From positions 25,725 to 89,724 of the forward strand of contig JAKIVA010000004.1 in the NCBI GenBank assembly GCA_021647265.1: a stretch of 64,000 nucleotides of DNA. Reading direction: 5' to 3'. Within the stretch, counting starts at the first letter, position 1. Every line of letters begins with the position of its first letter. Of this stretch, positions 52,667 to 60,955 are shown piece after piece. The notes below the pieces were generated by a model. That model was not told the origin of the DNA. It was given only the letters and a program-made list of their open reading frames with translations, and did not search any database. Position numbers and translations under genes: made by a program. This stretch comes from Lutibacter sp. GTDB taxonomy: Bacteria > Bacteroidota > Bacteroidia > Flavobacteriales > Flavobacteriaceae.

Positions 52667-53965
52667 TTATTTTTCATGTAATAAACCAATTATTAAAGCA
52701 GCGGTCCAAGAAAAATTATGACCACCATAACCCGCTTTATCTTTCTCTTTTCTCGCATCAAAATATTCATAAAAACCAAATTTTTTAACTAAAGTAATTG
52801 TATCTTCTTTTGTTCTTTGAGCTTCATTCTCAAAACTATATTGTTTTAGCCCTTTGTATAAAATCCAATTTAGATTTATCCAAACGGGTCCTCTCCAATA
52901 CTTTTTTGGCTCATATCGCTCGTTTGAAGGGTCAAATGAGGCGCAAAGATATAGATTCTTTTTTCCAAACTTCTGCATCAATGTTTTTACAAGTACACTC
53001 GCTCTTTCTTTACTGGGAATACCTGCAAATAAAGGAGTAAAGGAAGAGGAAGAAATATATTCCAAATGTTTTTTATTTCGCAAATCATAATGAATATAAG
53101 CCCCTAATTTTTTACTGAAAAGTTTTTTATTAAATGAATGAATACTTTTTTCTTGCCATTTTTTTAATTGATTTACTTTTTCTTGATTATTACCAATAAG
53201 ATTGTAAAGTGCAATTAGACTTTGGTTTGATTTTATAAGCATTGAGTTGAACAAAGGGTCTTGTACTAAAAAAGGAGACAATTCAGCTATTTTTTGATCA
53301 TTATAACGATGCTTTTTAGCAATCTCTATAATATGTAAATAGTGGTCGTATTCTCTTTTTGTGGGTCTTTGTGAAGCATCAACGTGAGTTGTATCTCTTC
53401 TTTCAAAAGTATATTTAGGAGGATTCATGGTTTTAAAAATATCATCCCACAACGGTGAATTATCTGTTCCAGACTCCCAATTATGATAAATATAAACCAA
53501 TCCTTCATTTAGGATATCTCTATTTTTATAAAAATAATGATGATTATCGTACACTTTATCAATTACTGTTTCAATATACTGTAGTATGTCTTTTTTATCT
53601 TTACCTATTCTATACAATTCCTCCAATACAAATCCTGTTACGGGAGGTTGTGTCATACCAGTAGATTTATATTTTTTTGAAGCTTTAGGGTGCAAATCTG
53701 AATGATGATAATTAGGTCCTGGGAAATAAGAATCACTTTCATTATGAAAAATAATGTGAGGAATAAATCCATTTTCCCATTGTGCATCTAATAGTGTAGT
53801 AATTTCTTCTTTAGCTTTGGATATATTAAAATAGGCCAACCCAATAGCTATAAACCCTGAATCCCATTTCCATTGAAATGGATACAACCCTTCACAAGGA
53901 ATACTAAAACCGTCTCTCCAATTATTTTGAAGGATTTTTATAGCTTCTTTTTCTAATTCGTTCAT
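52667..53965 (-). CDS. GH63-type mannosylglycerate/glucosylglycerate hydrolase-like enzyme
   Basis: A 432-residue (alpha/alpha)6-barrel enzyme without signal peptide, hence cytoplasmic. It fits the MGH1-like group of GH63, which hydrolyses 2-O-alpha-mannosylglycerate or glucosylglycerate. Visible landmarks are QWKWDSG (Trp34, Asp35) in the glycone pocket, TQPPV (Gln106), WESGTDNSPLWD with probable general acid Asp168, YWRGPVWINLNW, and FYEYFD with probable base Glu400, then GYGGHNFSWTAALII. Length is typical. The ATG at 53965 gives the normal N-terminus; a start ten codons upstream adds nothing family-like. A glycerate kinase and manA in the same operon match its predicted products. Trehalase or alpha-glucosidase activity is less likely. 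Confidence 0.8.
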   Translation of the reverse strand: MNELEKEAIKILQNNWRDGFSIPCEGLYPFQWKWDSGFIAIGLAYFNISKAKEEITTLLDAQWENGFIPHIIFHNESDSYFPGPNYHHSDLHPKASKKYKSTGMTQPPVTGFVLEELYRIGKDKKDILQYIETVIDKVYDNHHYFYKNRDILNEGLVYIYHNWESGTDNSPLWDDIFKTMNPPKYTFERRDTTHVDASQRPTKREYDHYLHIIEIAKKHRYNDQKIAELSPFLVQDPLFNSMLIKSNQSLIALYNLIGNNQEKVNQLKKWQEKSIHSFNKKLFSKKLGAYIHYDLRNKKHLEYISSSSFTPLFAGIPSKERASVLVKTLMQKFGKKNLYLCASFDPSNERYEPKKYWRGPVWINLNWILYKGLKQYSFENEAQRTKEDTITLVKKFGFYEYFDARKEKDKAGYGGHNFSWTAALIIGLLHEK

Positions 53966-54059
53966 AAATTTTGTTTTAAGTACTAATAAAAACACCCATT
54001 ACTTTTACTTAAGTGTATAAGTAATGAGTGTAATTAATCAAAATACATGTAAAAAATAG

Positions 54060-56729
54060 TTAAAAATTAAATGTTGCAGTTAAGAAAAACCTTCTTGGTA
54101 ATATTGGTCTTCCAAAGAAAAATTCTTCCTCTACTTCGGCTACATCTCTAGGGTTTCCTTCTGTAATGCCCTCACTATTAAATAAATTGAATATAGAAAA
54201 CCCTAATCTCAAGGTTTCGACATTTTGTCCCAAATCTATAGTATATCCAGTACCAAAACGCACAATATCTATAGCGTCAAGTTCAATGTTATTTATGTCT
54301 GAAGTAAATTTCTTACCTGAATGGTTTAAAGAAAAATTAGCATCAAATGTACTGTTATCATAATATAAGCCTATATTCCCTAATATATTTGGCTGTCTTA
54401 CCATTTTATTACCAACATTAACCTCTGTCACACCTCCGTTTATTAAATCTTCATCTAAATTCTCAGTAAGTTTATGATCTTGTAAGGTTAAAGACCCAAT
54501 TAAACTCATATTATTTGATAATTTATAATTCCAAGTAGCTTCTAAACCAAAAGTTCTGGTACTTTGTTCTGTTCTGGTTTTGTCTACCAATGCGCCATCA
54601 ACAAAACCTTGTTTTATTCTTATTCTATCAGCCAGAGCTATGTAATATACAGCCAAAGATCCTGATAATTTTTCATTACCATATTTAGCTCCAGTTTCAA
54701 ATTGAACAATTCTTTCTGCTTGATATTTGGCTCCAGTTACTCCAGAAGCAATAGGGGCAAACCCTCTAATTTGAGGAAAGAAAAACCCTTTAGAAAAGTT
54801 AGCATATAAATTTACATCTTCATTTAACTCATATAAACCAGCTAATGAAACAGCCCAATCACTTGCACTTACATTGGCTCTAGTAAAACTACCGTCAGCA
54901 AATCTTACATCACTTAATTCCGGTGTTAAATCAGGATTATCATACACGGTTTGAGAGGTGATATTACCATTGCTAAATGTACCTTCTGTACTTTCAACCC
55001 TAAACCCAACATCAAAACGCCATTTTTCAAAAACCATTTCATCTGTTAAATAAAAAGCAGTTCTACTTTGAGATAAAAACTTATTTGCGGTCATCCCAAT
55101 TCTATTTGATAGTCCTCCTTGGGAGTATATTACATTATCGCCGTTATTATTTATATAACTAAGGTTTATTATCCGTGGATTATTATTAAATTCTGATAGT
55201 ACTCTGTATTGATAATTGATATCTTCTGCTTCTGAACGTGCAATATATGTTCCGGCCGTAATATTATGGCTTCCTTTATCTGTATAAATTGTTTTTGTTA
55301 AGGATGCTTCACCTGAATAATCAGTAAGTGGTCGAATTCTGTCTATATGTAAATTATCTATTACTAAGTCATTACTATTCATAGGTTCAGTATCACCTTG
55401 ATAACTTGCAGTGTATCCTTGATTATTTGGGAATAAGGTGTTTACGTAACCTGATAATGAAATAGGGTTTCCGCCATTTGCACCATTACCTCCTACATAT
55501 AAAGCAAAACTGTGTTTGTAACTGGCATATTTTATTTTTGATTTAAATTTTAAATCATCATTAAAATTATACTTAAAATCGGCCAATAAGTAACCTCCTT
55601 TTGTATAAACACCATCTTCAATAGGACTTTCATAAACCCCTCCCGGAGTTAAAAATGAAGTATTTGCTAATTCTCCAGACAAAAGTTGATACACATCTTT
55701 ACCATCGTTTCCTTTTAATCTTTTTCTACTGCCTCCTTCTAAAGGTAATGGCATAAGAAATTGAACTTTATCATCAATAAATTGCCCGTGTAGTGTAAAG
55801 GAGCCTTTGTCAAACTTCTTTTTTATATTTCCTCTAAATTGTACGCCTTTTGTAGGTAATCCAGTTTCATAAGGGCCATCATCATATCTCATAAAACCTG
55901 TAAATGCATAGTAAGTATTAGAATCTTCTCCACCTAATTGACCGCCTGAATAAAAGTCAACCTTCATTCTGCCTCTATCAGCCCATTCAGTACTTATAAT
56001 ATTTCCAGGATTGGCATCTCCCGTTTTACTGGTATAGTTTAAAATACCAGCCACAGAACCCGCACCATATAGTATTGCCGCTCCACCTCTTACAAATTCA
56101 GCTCCTACAAATCCTATATCAGGCCTAGCATATACATCATGTGCTGAGGAGTTTAATCCAAAAACACTAATTAAAGGCATACCATCGTATTGTAAAGGAG
56201 TGAATACATATTGTCCGCCAGAAGGCAGTCCTCTTACAAAAATGTTTGAAGCAGTTTCTCCACCACCACCTTCTGCGGTAAGCCCAGGGAAACTTCTTAT
56301 AATATCGGCCTGACTGTTAGCCGAAAGCCGAGTAATACCCTCTTGTTTAATAGAACTAATAGACATAGGTGTTTGTTTTTGAGATCTAAATGTTGAAGAA
56401 GAAGTAAGTACAACTTCATCTAAAACATTTTCACTTTCCTTAAGTACAATTTGAATACTAATTTTAGATTGATCTAAATTGATATTCTGTTCAAAGGTTT
56501 TATACCCTAAATAAGATACTTTGAGTTTTTGACTACCTGCTAAATTTGCCGTAAAACTAAAATTCCCATCAAAATCAGATGTTGCACCAAAAGAACTTCC
56601 TTGTATTAGAATATTGGCACCTGCTATAGGAACCCCTGAATTATCTTTTACAGTTCCTGAAATTTCTGTTTGTGAAACCATTAAAGTAACACTGAATAGA
56701 AAAACTAGTGTGAAAATAACTTTTTTCAT
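54060..56729 (-). CDS. TonB-dependent receptor with carboxypeptidase-like N-terminal domain
   Basis: An 889-residue outer-membrane importer. Signal peptide (ending TLMVSQ), CarboxypepD_reg-like domain (TEISGTVKDNSGVPIAGANI to about residue 105), plug domain with SNIFVRGLPSGGQY and ILYGAGSVAGILNYTSKTG, and a 22-strand barrel ending in FFLTATFNF. No SusD-like gene accompanies it, and the form is of the FecA type rather than SusC, which suits a small ligand over a polysaccharide. First gene of the operon, 94 bases before the GH63-type gene. A LacI-like operator lies 86 bases upstream. Ligand assignment to a mannosylglycerate-like solute is inference; a siderophore cannot be excluded. Confidence 0.92.
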   Translation of the reverse strand: MKKVIFTLVFLFSVTLMVSQTEISGTVKDNSGVPIAGANILIQGSSFGATSDFDGNFSFTANLAGSQKLKVSYLGYKTFEQNINLDQSKISIQIVLKESENVLDEVVLTSSSTFRSQKQTPMSISSIKQEGITRLSANSQADIIRSFPGLTAEGGGGETASNIFVRGLPSGGQYVFTPLQYDGMPLISVFGLNSSAHDVYARPDIGFVGAEFVRGGAAILYGAGSVAGILNYTSKTGDANPGNIISTEWADRGRMKVDFYSGGQLGGEDSNTYYAFTGFMRYDDGPYETGLPTKGVQFRGNIKKKFDKGSFTLHGQFIDDKVQFLMPLPLEGGSRKRLKGNDGKDVYQLLSGELANTSFLTPGGVYESPIEDGVYTKGGYLLADFKYNFNDDLKFKSKIKYASYKHSFALYVGGNGANGGNPISLSGYVNTLFPNNQGYTASYQGDTEPMNSNDLVIDNLHIDRIRPLTDYSGEASLTKTIYTDKGSHNITAGTYIARSEAEDINYQYRVLSEFNNNPRIINLSYINNNGDNVIYSQGGLSNRIGMTANKFLSQSRTAFYLTDEMVFEKWRFDVGFRVESTEGTFSNGNITSQTVYDNPDLTPELSDVRFADGSFTRANVSASDWAVSLAGLYELNEDVNLYANFSKGFFFPQIRGFAPIASGVTGAKYQAERIVQFETGAKYGNEKLSGSLAVYYIALADRIRIKQGFVDGALVDKTRTEQSTRTFGLEATWNYKLSNNMSLIGSLTLQDHKLTENLDEDLINGGVTEVNVGNKMVRQPNILGNIGLYYDNSTFDANFSLNHSGKKFTSDINNIELDAIDIVRFGTGYTIDLGQNVETLRLGFSIFNLFNSEGITEGNPRDVAEVEEEFFFGRPILPRRFFLTATFNF

Positions 56730-56814
56730 TATATTATTATTTGATTGGTTAAAATGATATGACTAAACTATATAACATTTGTTAATGAATTTACTTATAC
56801 ATAAAAAAAAGATA

Positions 56815-56828
56815 CGCAAACGATTGCG
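56815..56828. promoter_or_regulatory. Candidate LacI-family operator (CGCAAACGATTGCG)
   Basis: Perfect 5-bp arms CGCAA/TTGCG around ACGA; the central CG with A/T flanks is the classic LacI-family operator layout. It is followed at once by GAACGGTTGTTC, another 4-bp inverted pair. It lies 86 bases upstream of the TonB receptor start. The same AAACGATT core recurs at 56908-56915. Confidence 0.6.
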
Positions 56829-57040
56829 GGAACGGTTGTTCTTTATAATTAATTTTAATATCAAATAGTTTCAGCACACTTTAAAATAAAAAACACATTA
56901 AAAAAGGAAACGATTTATAATAAAAATAGAGATTTATATAGTGTACTATTATTGAATTTGGGTTATTGTATATGTAATTTTTTAAGTTATGCACGAAAAC
57001 TTTTTATCAATAAAATTGTAGGTATTGAAATTTATTCTCT

Positions 57041-57060
57041 ACCCTAGTAGTAACTAGGGT
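57041..57060. promoter_or_regulatory. Perfect inverted repeat ACCCTAG-N6-CTAGGGT
   Basis: Seven-base arms 57041-57047 and 57054-57060, the most GC-rich spot in an otherwise AT-rich region. It could be an operator or a small RNA hairpin. No T-run follows directly. Confidence 0.4.
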
Positions 57061-57214
57061 TATATTATTATATTAGGGGAGAAGTATAATTATTACCTAT
57101 TAAAAGGATAATATAATTAAGAATACCTATAGCTCCTTTTTTAATTATTTTCTATATTTGAAGAAAGTATTAACTAAAGAAAATGGATTTATTGAAATAA
57201 CATTAATTTATCAC

Positions 57215-57234
57215 AAACACTTAAAATAGTGTTT
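57215..57234. promoter_or_regulatory. Perfect inverted repeat AAACACT-N6-AGTGTTT before lacI-type gene
   Basis: Seven-base arms 57215-57221 and 57228-57234, only 29 bases before the regulator start codon. The position suits autoregulation or a hairpin in the leader. Confidence 0.45.
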
Positions 57235-57263
57235 AAGTTGTTAGGTTTATATATTGTATCTAA

Positions 57264-58289
57264 GTGAAAAAAAAAAGAATTATTACTTTAAGAGATTTAG
57301 CTCAAAAATTAGATTTATCAACATCTACAGTATCAAGAGCGCTAAATAACCACCCAGATATAAGTAAGTTAACTAAAGATAAGGTTAAGGAATTAGCAGA
57401 TGAGTTAAACTATACACCTAATATATTTGCAAAGGGGTTTAGACAACATAAATCAAGAACAATTGGAGTTATTGTTCCTAACATCTCGCATCATTATACA
57501 TCAACTATTATAAAAGGAATTCTTAAGGAATCTAATGTAAAAGGGTACATAGTAATTGTTACCGAATGCAATAATGATTTTGTGAAACAAACAGATTTAC
57601 TCCAAACAATGATTAAGTTTGGAGTTGATGGTATTTTAATGTCAGTTTCAAAAATGACTCAAAATGTTGATGATATACTTAAAACGTTACATAATGTTCC
57701 CATAGTACTATTTGATAAGGTACAAGATAAAATACCGTGTACTCAAATTTTAATCAATGAAGAAGAAGCTACTTTTAAGGTTGTAGAACACTTAATTAGT
57801 ACGAATAAAAGGAGAATTGCCATCATTAAAGAAACAGCGAGTTCTATCACTTCTGAAAAAAGATACGCAGGATATTTAAAAGCATTAAGAAAATATAACT
57901 TACCAATTGATGAAAATATAATTTTAAGCACAGAAGATATTAATGTTTTAGAAGGGGAAAAAATGACTACTACATTATTAGATTTAGATAATAGGCCTGA
58001 TGCAATTATTGCAATAACAGATTTAGCTGCTATTGGAGCAATTAAAACATTAAAGAAAAATAATATTAAGATTCCAGAAGAAGTTGCTGTTGTTGGTTTT
58101 AGCAACTCGTTAAGCTCAACAATTATTGAACCCAATTTAACAACGGTTGATCAGCCAGGACAAAGGATTGGAAAAATTGCAATAACATACTTAATTGAAG
58201 AAATAGAAAATGAATCTAGTGATATTGTTAATAAAACCATTGAAATTAAAACAAACCTTATTATAAGAGGTTCTACAATAAAAAATTAA
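57264..58289 (+). CDS. LacI-family transcriptional regulator
   Basis: A 341-residue regulator that begins with a GTG codon. The N-terminal helix-turn-helix (ITLRDLAQKLDLSTSTVSRALNNHPDIS, residues about 6-33) and hinge helix (YTPNIFAKGFRQHKSRTIGVIVPN) are followed by a periplasmic-binding-protein-like sensor domain with ITDLAAIGAIKTLKKNNIKIPEEVAVVGFSN and LTTVDQPGQRIG. Such proteins bind sugars or sugar phosphates and control adjacent catabolic operons. It is divergent from the TonB-receptor operon across a 534-base region with operator-like palindromes. Confidence 0.95.
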   Translation: MKKKRIITLRDLAQKLDLSTSTVSRALNNHPDISKLTKDKVKELADELNYTPNIFAKGFRQHKSRTIGVIVPNISHHYTSTIIKGILKESNVKGYIVIVTECNNDFVKQTDLLQTMIKFGVDGILMSVSKMTQNVDDILKTLHNVPIVLFDKVQDKIPCTQILINEEEATFKVVEHLISTNKRRIAIIKETASSITSEKRYAGYLKALRKYNLPIDENIILSTEDINVLEGEKMTTTLLDLDNRPDAIIAITDLAAIGAIKTLKKNNIKIPEEVAVVGFSNSLSSTIIEPNLTTVDQPGQRIGKIAITYLIEEIENESSDIVNKTIEIKTNLIIRGSTIKN

Positions 58290-58381
58290 ACAATATAAAT
58301 TTCTTTTTAACATAAAAAACAGTTTTAAAATATTTTTTTTAAAACCTGATAAAACTCAAGTTTTTAGTTTGTGTAAAACGG

Positions 58382-58389
58382 TAGATTTG
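58382..58389 (+). promoter_or_regulatory. Predicted -7 element (TAGATTTG) of the NfnA-like gene
   Basis: Exact TAnnTTTG match 81 bases upstream of the ATG at 58471. It would place the transcription start downstream of a TTG at 58369 that otherwise opens the frame, supporting the shorter protein. Confidence 0.5.
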
Positions 58390-58470
58390 CATCAGAAAAT
58401 TGAGAATAATAAACTGTGGTTTTTTTATAGTTTTATTTTTAGTTACAAATGTTATCGTAAAGAAAAAATT

Positions 58471-59319
58471 ATGTATAAAATAATTGATAAAGAATTTCTT
58501 TCTGAAAATGTAGCAAGGCTAGTTATTGAAGCTCCTTATATCGCTAAAAGTAGAAAGGCTGGAAACTTTATAATTCTTAGAATTGACAAAAATGGAGAGA
58601 GAATTCCATTGACAATTGCAGATGCAAATATTGAAAAAGGTACCATAACTGTAATTGTACAACGTGTTGGCGTTTCTTCACACAAATTGTGTGCAATGAA
58701 TATTGGTGATGCCTTGTTAGATGTTGTTGGTCCATTAGGAAAAGAAACTCACATCTCCAATGTTGGTACCGTTTTATGCGCAGGTGGAGGTGTTGGTGTT
58801 GCCCCACTTTTCCCAATTGTACAAGCAATGAAATTAGCAGGAAATAGAGTGATAACGGTTATTGCTGCCAGAACAAAAGACCTTGTTATTTTGGAAGATG
58901 AAATGAGAGCGTATTCAGATGAGTTAATTATTATGACAGATGATGGGTCTTTAGGAAAAAAAGGATTGGTAACTCAAGGGATGGAAGAAGTGATTCTTAG
59001 AGAAAAAGTGAATGAAGCAGTTGTTATTGGACCAGCGATTATGATGAAATATGCAGCTTTAACAACCAAAAAATACGATATTCCTACGGTAGCAAGTTTA
59101 AATACTATTATGGTTGATGGAACCGGAATGTGTGGAGCATGTAGAGTGTCAGTAGGGGGAAAAACAGAATTTGTTTGTGTAAATGGTCCTGAATTTGATG
59201 CGCATAAAGTAAATTTTGACGAAATGATGTTTAGATTAAATGCCTATAAAACAAAGGAAGCTGAAGGTTATAGCGATTATTTAAAGTCGTTGGAATCAAC
59301 AGCCCCTGCATTAGTTTAA
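58471..59319 (+). CDS. FAD/NAD-binding small subunit of an NfnAB/SudAB-like oxidoreductase
   Basis: A 282-residue ferredoxin-NADP+ reductase-type flavoprotein. The FAD domain holds GNFIILRIDKNGERIPLTIAD; the NAD domain holds VLCAGGGVGVAPLFPIVQA; and the C-terminal [2Fe-2S] site has Cys221, Cys224 and Cys236, with Asp216 just before as possible fourth ligand, as reported for the related Pyrococcus sulfide dehydrogenase. It pairs with the GltD-like subunit 33 bases downstream. Partners of this type act as NADH-dependent ferredoxin:NADP+ transhydrogenase or sulfide dehydrogenase; which applies here is unknown. Confidence 0.88.
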   Translation: MYKIIDKEFLSENVARLVIEAPYIAKSRKAGNFIILRIDKNGERIPLTIADANIEKGTITVIVQRVGVSSHKLCAMNIGDALLDVVGPLGKETHISNVGTVLCAGGGVGVAPLFPIVQAMKLAGNRVITVIAARTKDLVILEDEMRAYSDELIIMTDDGSLGKKGLVTQGMEEVILREKVNEAVVIGPAIMMKYAALTTKKYDIPTVASLNTIMVDGTGMCGACRVSVGGKTEFVCVNGPEFDAHKVNFDEMMFRLNAYKTKEAEGYSDYLKSLESTAPALV

Positions 59320-59352
59320 GTCAAAGTATTCACAAGATTATATTGTATTAAG

Positions 59353-60846
59353 ATGTCAAAAGAATTAGATAAAGAATATTACAAAGCTGAACGTAAAGCC
59401 GAATGGCGAAATAAATTACGTAAAGAAATAAAAAGTAAAGAACGTACAAATGTTGTTAGGGTTCAAATGCCAGAGGCTGATCCAAACATTCGAAACAAGA
59501 GTAATATAGAGGTTAATAAAGGATTAACTTTAGAAATGGCAGTAAGTGAGTCTTCTCGCTGTTTAGATTGTGTTGTGCCAACTTGCGTATCAGGTTGCCC
59601 TGTAGGTACCAATATTCCAAAATTTGTAAAGTACATTGAAAGTGGAGATATTTTAGGTGCTGCTAAAGTATTGAAAGAAAACAATTCTTTGCCGGCAATT
59701 TGTGGAAGAGTTTGCCCTCAAGAAATACAATGCGAAGCACAATGTGTGTATGTTAAAAAATTAAGTAAAGAAGGATCTGCAATTGGCTATCTTGAAAGAT
59801 TTGCAGCAGATTATGAACGTGAAAGTGGTAATAGTTCCATTCCTGAATTGGCTGAACCAAACGGAATTAAAATGGCAGTGATTGGGTCAGGGCCTGCAGG
59901 ATTAACAGTGGCAGGAGAATTGGCAAAATTTGGTTATGATGTTACTGTTTTTGAAGCACTACACGATTTAGGAGGTGTTTTAAAATATGGAATACCAGAA
60001 TTTAGACTACCAAAAGATATTGTTGATTTTGAAATTAATACTATCAAACAAATGGGGGTGAAATTTGTCACTAATTTTATTGTTGGAAAAACAGCTACAA
60101 TAGATGATTTGAAGAATGAGGGTTTTGAAGCATTCTTTGTTGCATCTGGAGCGGGATTACCTAACTTTATGAATATTCCCGGTGAAAACTTTAACGGAAT
60201 ACAAAGTGCCAATGAGTTTCTAACTCGTGTTAACTTAATGAATGGTGCTGATGCTAATTTTGATACACCTGTTCATACAGGTAAAAATGTAGTAATTGTT
60301 GGTGGTGGTAATACGGCGATGGATTCAGTTAGAACAGCTAAAAGAATGGGTGCAAAAAGAGCTATGATTGTGTACCGCCGTTCTCAAGAAGAAATGCCTG
60401 CAAGAGCAGAAGAAATTAAACATGCCATTGAAGAAGGTATTGAATTTATAAACCTTGCGTCACCTATTGAATACTTTGCAGACGAAAATGGTATGGTGAA
60501 TAAAATGAAAGTTCAAAAAATGAAGTTAGGTGAACCAGATGCTTCTGGTAGAAGAAGACCTGAAGCTATTGAAGGATCAGAATATACGATTGATGTTGAT
60601 AGTGTTATAATTGCTGTAGGAGTTTCTCCAAATCCAATCATTCAACAAAGTATGCCAGAATTGGAAACTACAAAATGGAATACCATAAAAGTTGACGAGA
60701 ATATGATGACTTCAGTTCCAGGTTTGTTTGCTGGTGGAGATATTGTTAGAGGTGGAGCTACCGTAATTCTTGCTATGGGAGACGGTAGGAAAGCTGCTCA
60801 AGGAATGCACAAATACATAAAAGAAACAATTTTAGCAGAAGTATAA
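59353..60846 (+). CDS. GltD-like large subunit (NfnB/SudA-like; annotated as NADPH-dependent glutamate synthase)
   Basis: A 497-residue flavoprotein. The N-terminal part carries two Cys4 sets for [4Fe-4S] clusters (Cys70, 73, 78, 82 and Cys117, 121, 127, 131). Then come an FAD fold (AVIGSGPAGLTVAGELAKFGYDVTVFEA), an NADPH fold (NVVIVGGGNTAMDSVRTAKRMGA), and the closing ATVILAMGDGRKAA motif. Without a GltB-type amidotransferase subunit it cannot be a complete glutamate synthase; pairing with the upstream subunit makes an Nfn- or Sud-type enzyme more likely. Ends at the strong terminator at 60871-60908. Confidence 0.9.
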   Translation: MSKELDKEYYKAERKAEWRNKLRKEIKSKERTNVVRVQMPEADPNIRNKSNIEVNKGLTLEMAVSESSRCLDCVVPTCVSGCPVGTNIPKFVKYIESGDILGAAKVLKENNSLPAICGRVCPQEIQCEAQCVYVKKLSKEGSAIGYLERFAADYERESGNSSIPELAEPNGIKMAVIGSGPAGLTVAGELAKFGYDVTVFEALHDLGGVLKYGIPEFRLPKDIVDFEINTIKQMGVKFVTNFIVGKTATIDDLKNEGFEAFFVASGAGLPNFMNIPGENFNGIQSANEFLTRVNLMNGADANFDTPVHTGKNVVIVGGGNTAMDSVRTAKRMGAKRAMIVYRRSQEEMPARAEEIKHAIEEGIEFINLASPIEYFADENGMVNKMKVQKMKLGEPDASGRRRPEAIEGSEYTIDVDSVIIAVGVSPNPIIQQSMPELETTKWNTIKVDENMMTSVPGLFAGGDIVRGGATVILAMGDGRKAAQGMHKYIKETILAEV

Positions 60847-60870
60847 AATTAGTTAGCATTCATACATAGC

Positions 60871-60908
60871 AAAAAGAGGTGAGTTTACATGTGAACTCAC
60901 CTCTTTTT
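60871..60908. terminator. Bidirectional intrinsic terminator
   Basis: Perfect 15-bp stem AAAAAGAGGTGAGTT/AACTCACCTCTTTTT with an 8-base loop, between convergent genes ending at 60846 (plus) and 60956 (minus). T-runs on both strands allow it to serve both. Confidence 0.93.
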
Positions 60909-60955
60909 GTTAATATAGTATAGCAATCAAGAATAAAAAAATGAAATATATTATA

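Larger units (their letters stand above)
56730..57263. other. 534-base divergent regulatory region
   Basis: No gene seen. It lies between the TonB-receptor operon (minus) and the LacI-type regulator gene (plus), and is about five times longer than most gaps here. It holds a LacI-like operator at 56815-56828, a second AAACGATT at 56908-56915, and two more perfect inverted repeats at 57041-57060 and 57215-57234, listed separately. Confidence 0.65.

Noticed and set aside
54060..56729. SusC/SusD polysaccharide utilisation locus
   Set aside because: No SusD-like gene is present and the receptor lacks SusC-type neighbours; the enzymes point to a small glycoside, not a polysaccharide.
57743..58135. 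130-codon minus-strand frame opposite the LacI-type gene
   Set aside because: Antisense to a clear regulator; composition is that of a reversed coding strand.
58369..58470. 34-residue N-terminal extension of the NfnA-like subunit
   Set aside because: Starts at a TTG upstream of a TAGATTTG promoter element and does not resemble the family; the ATG at 58471 fits.
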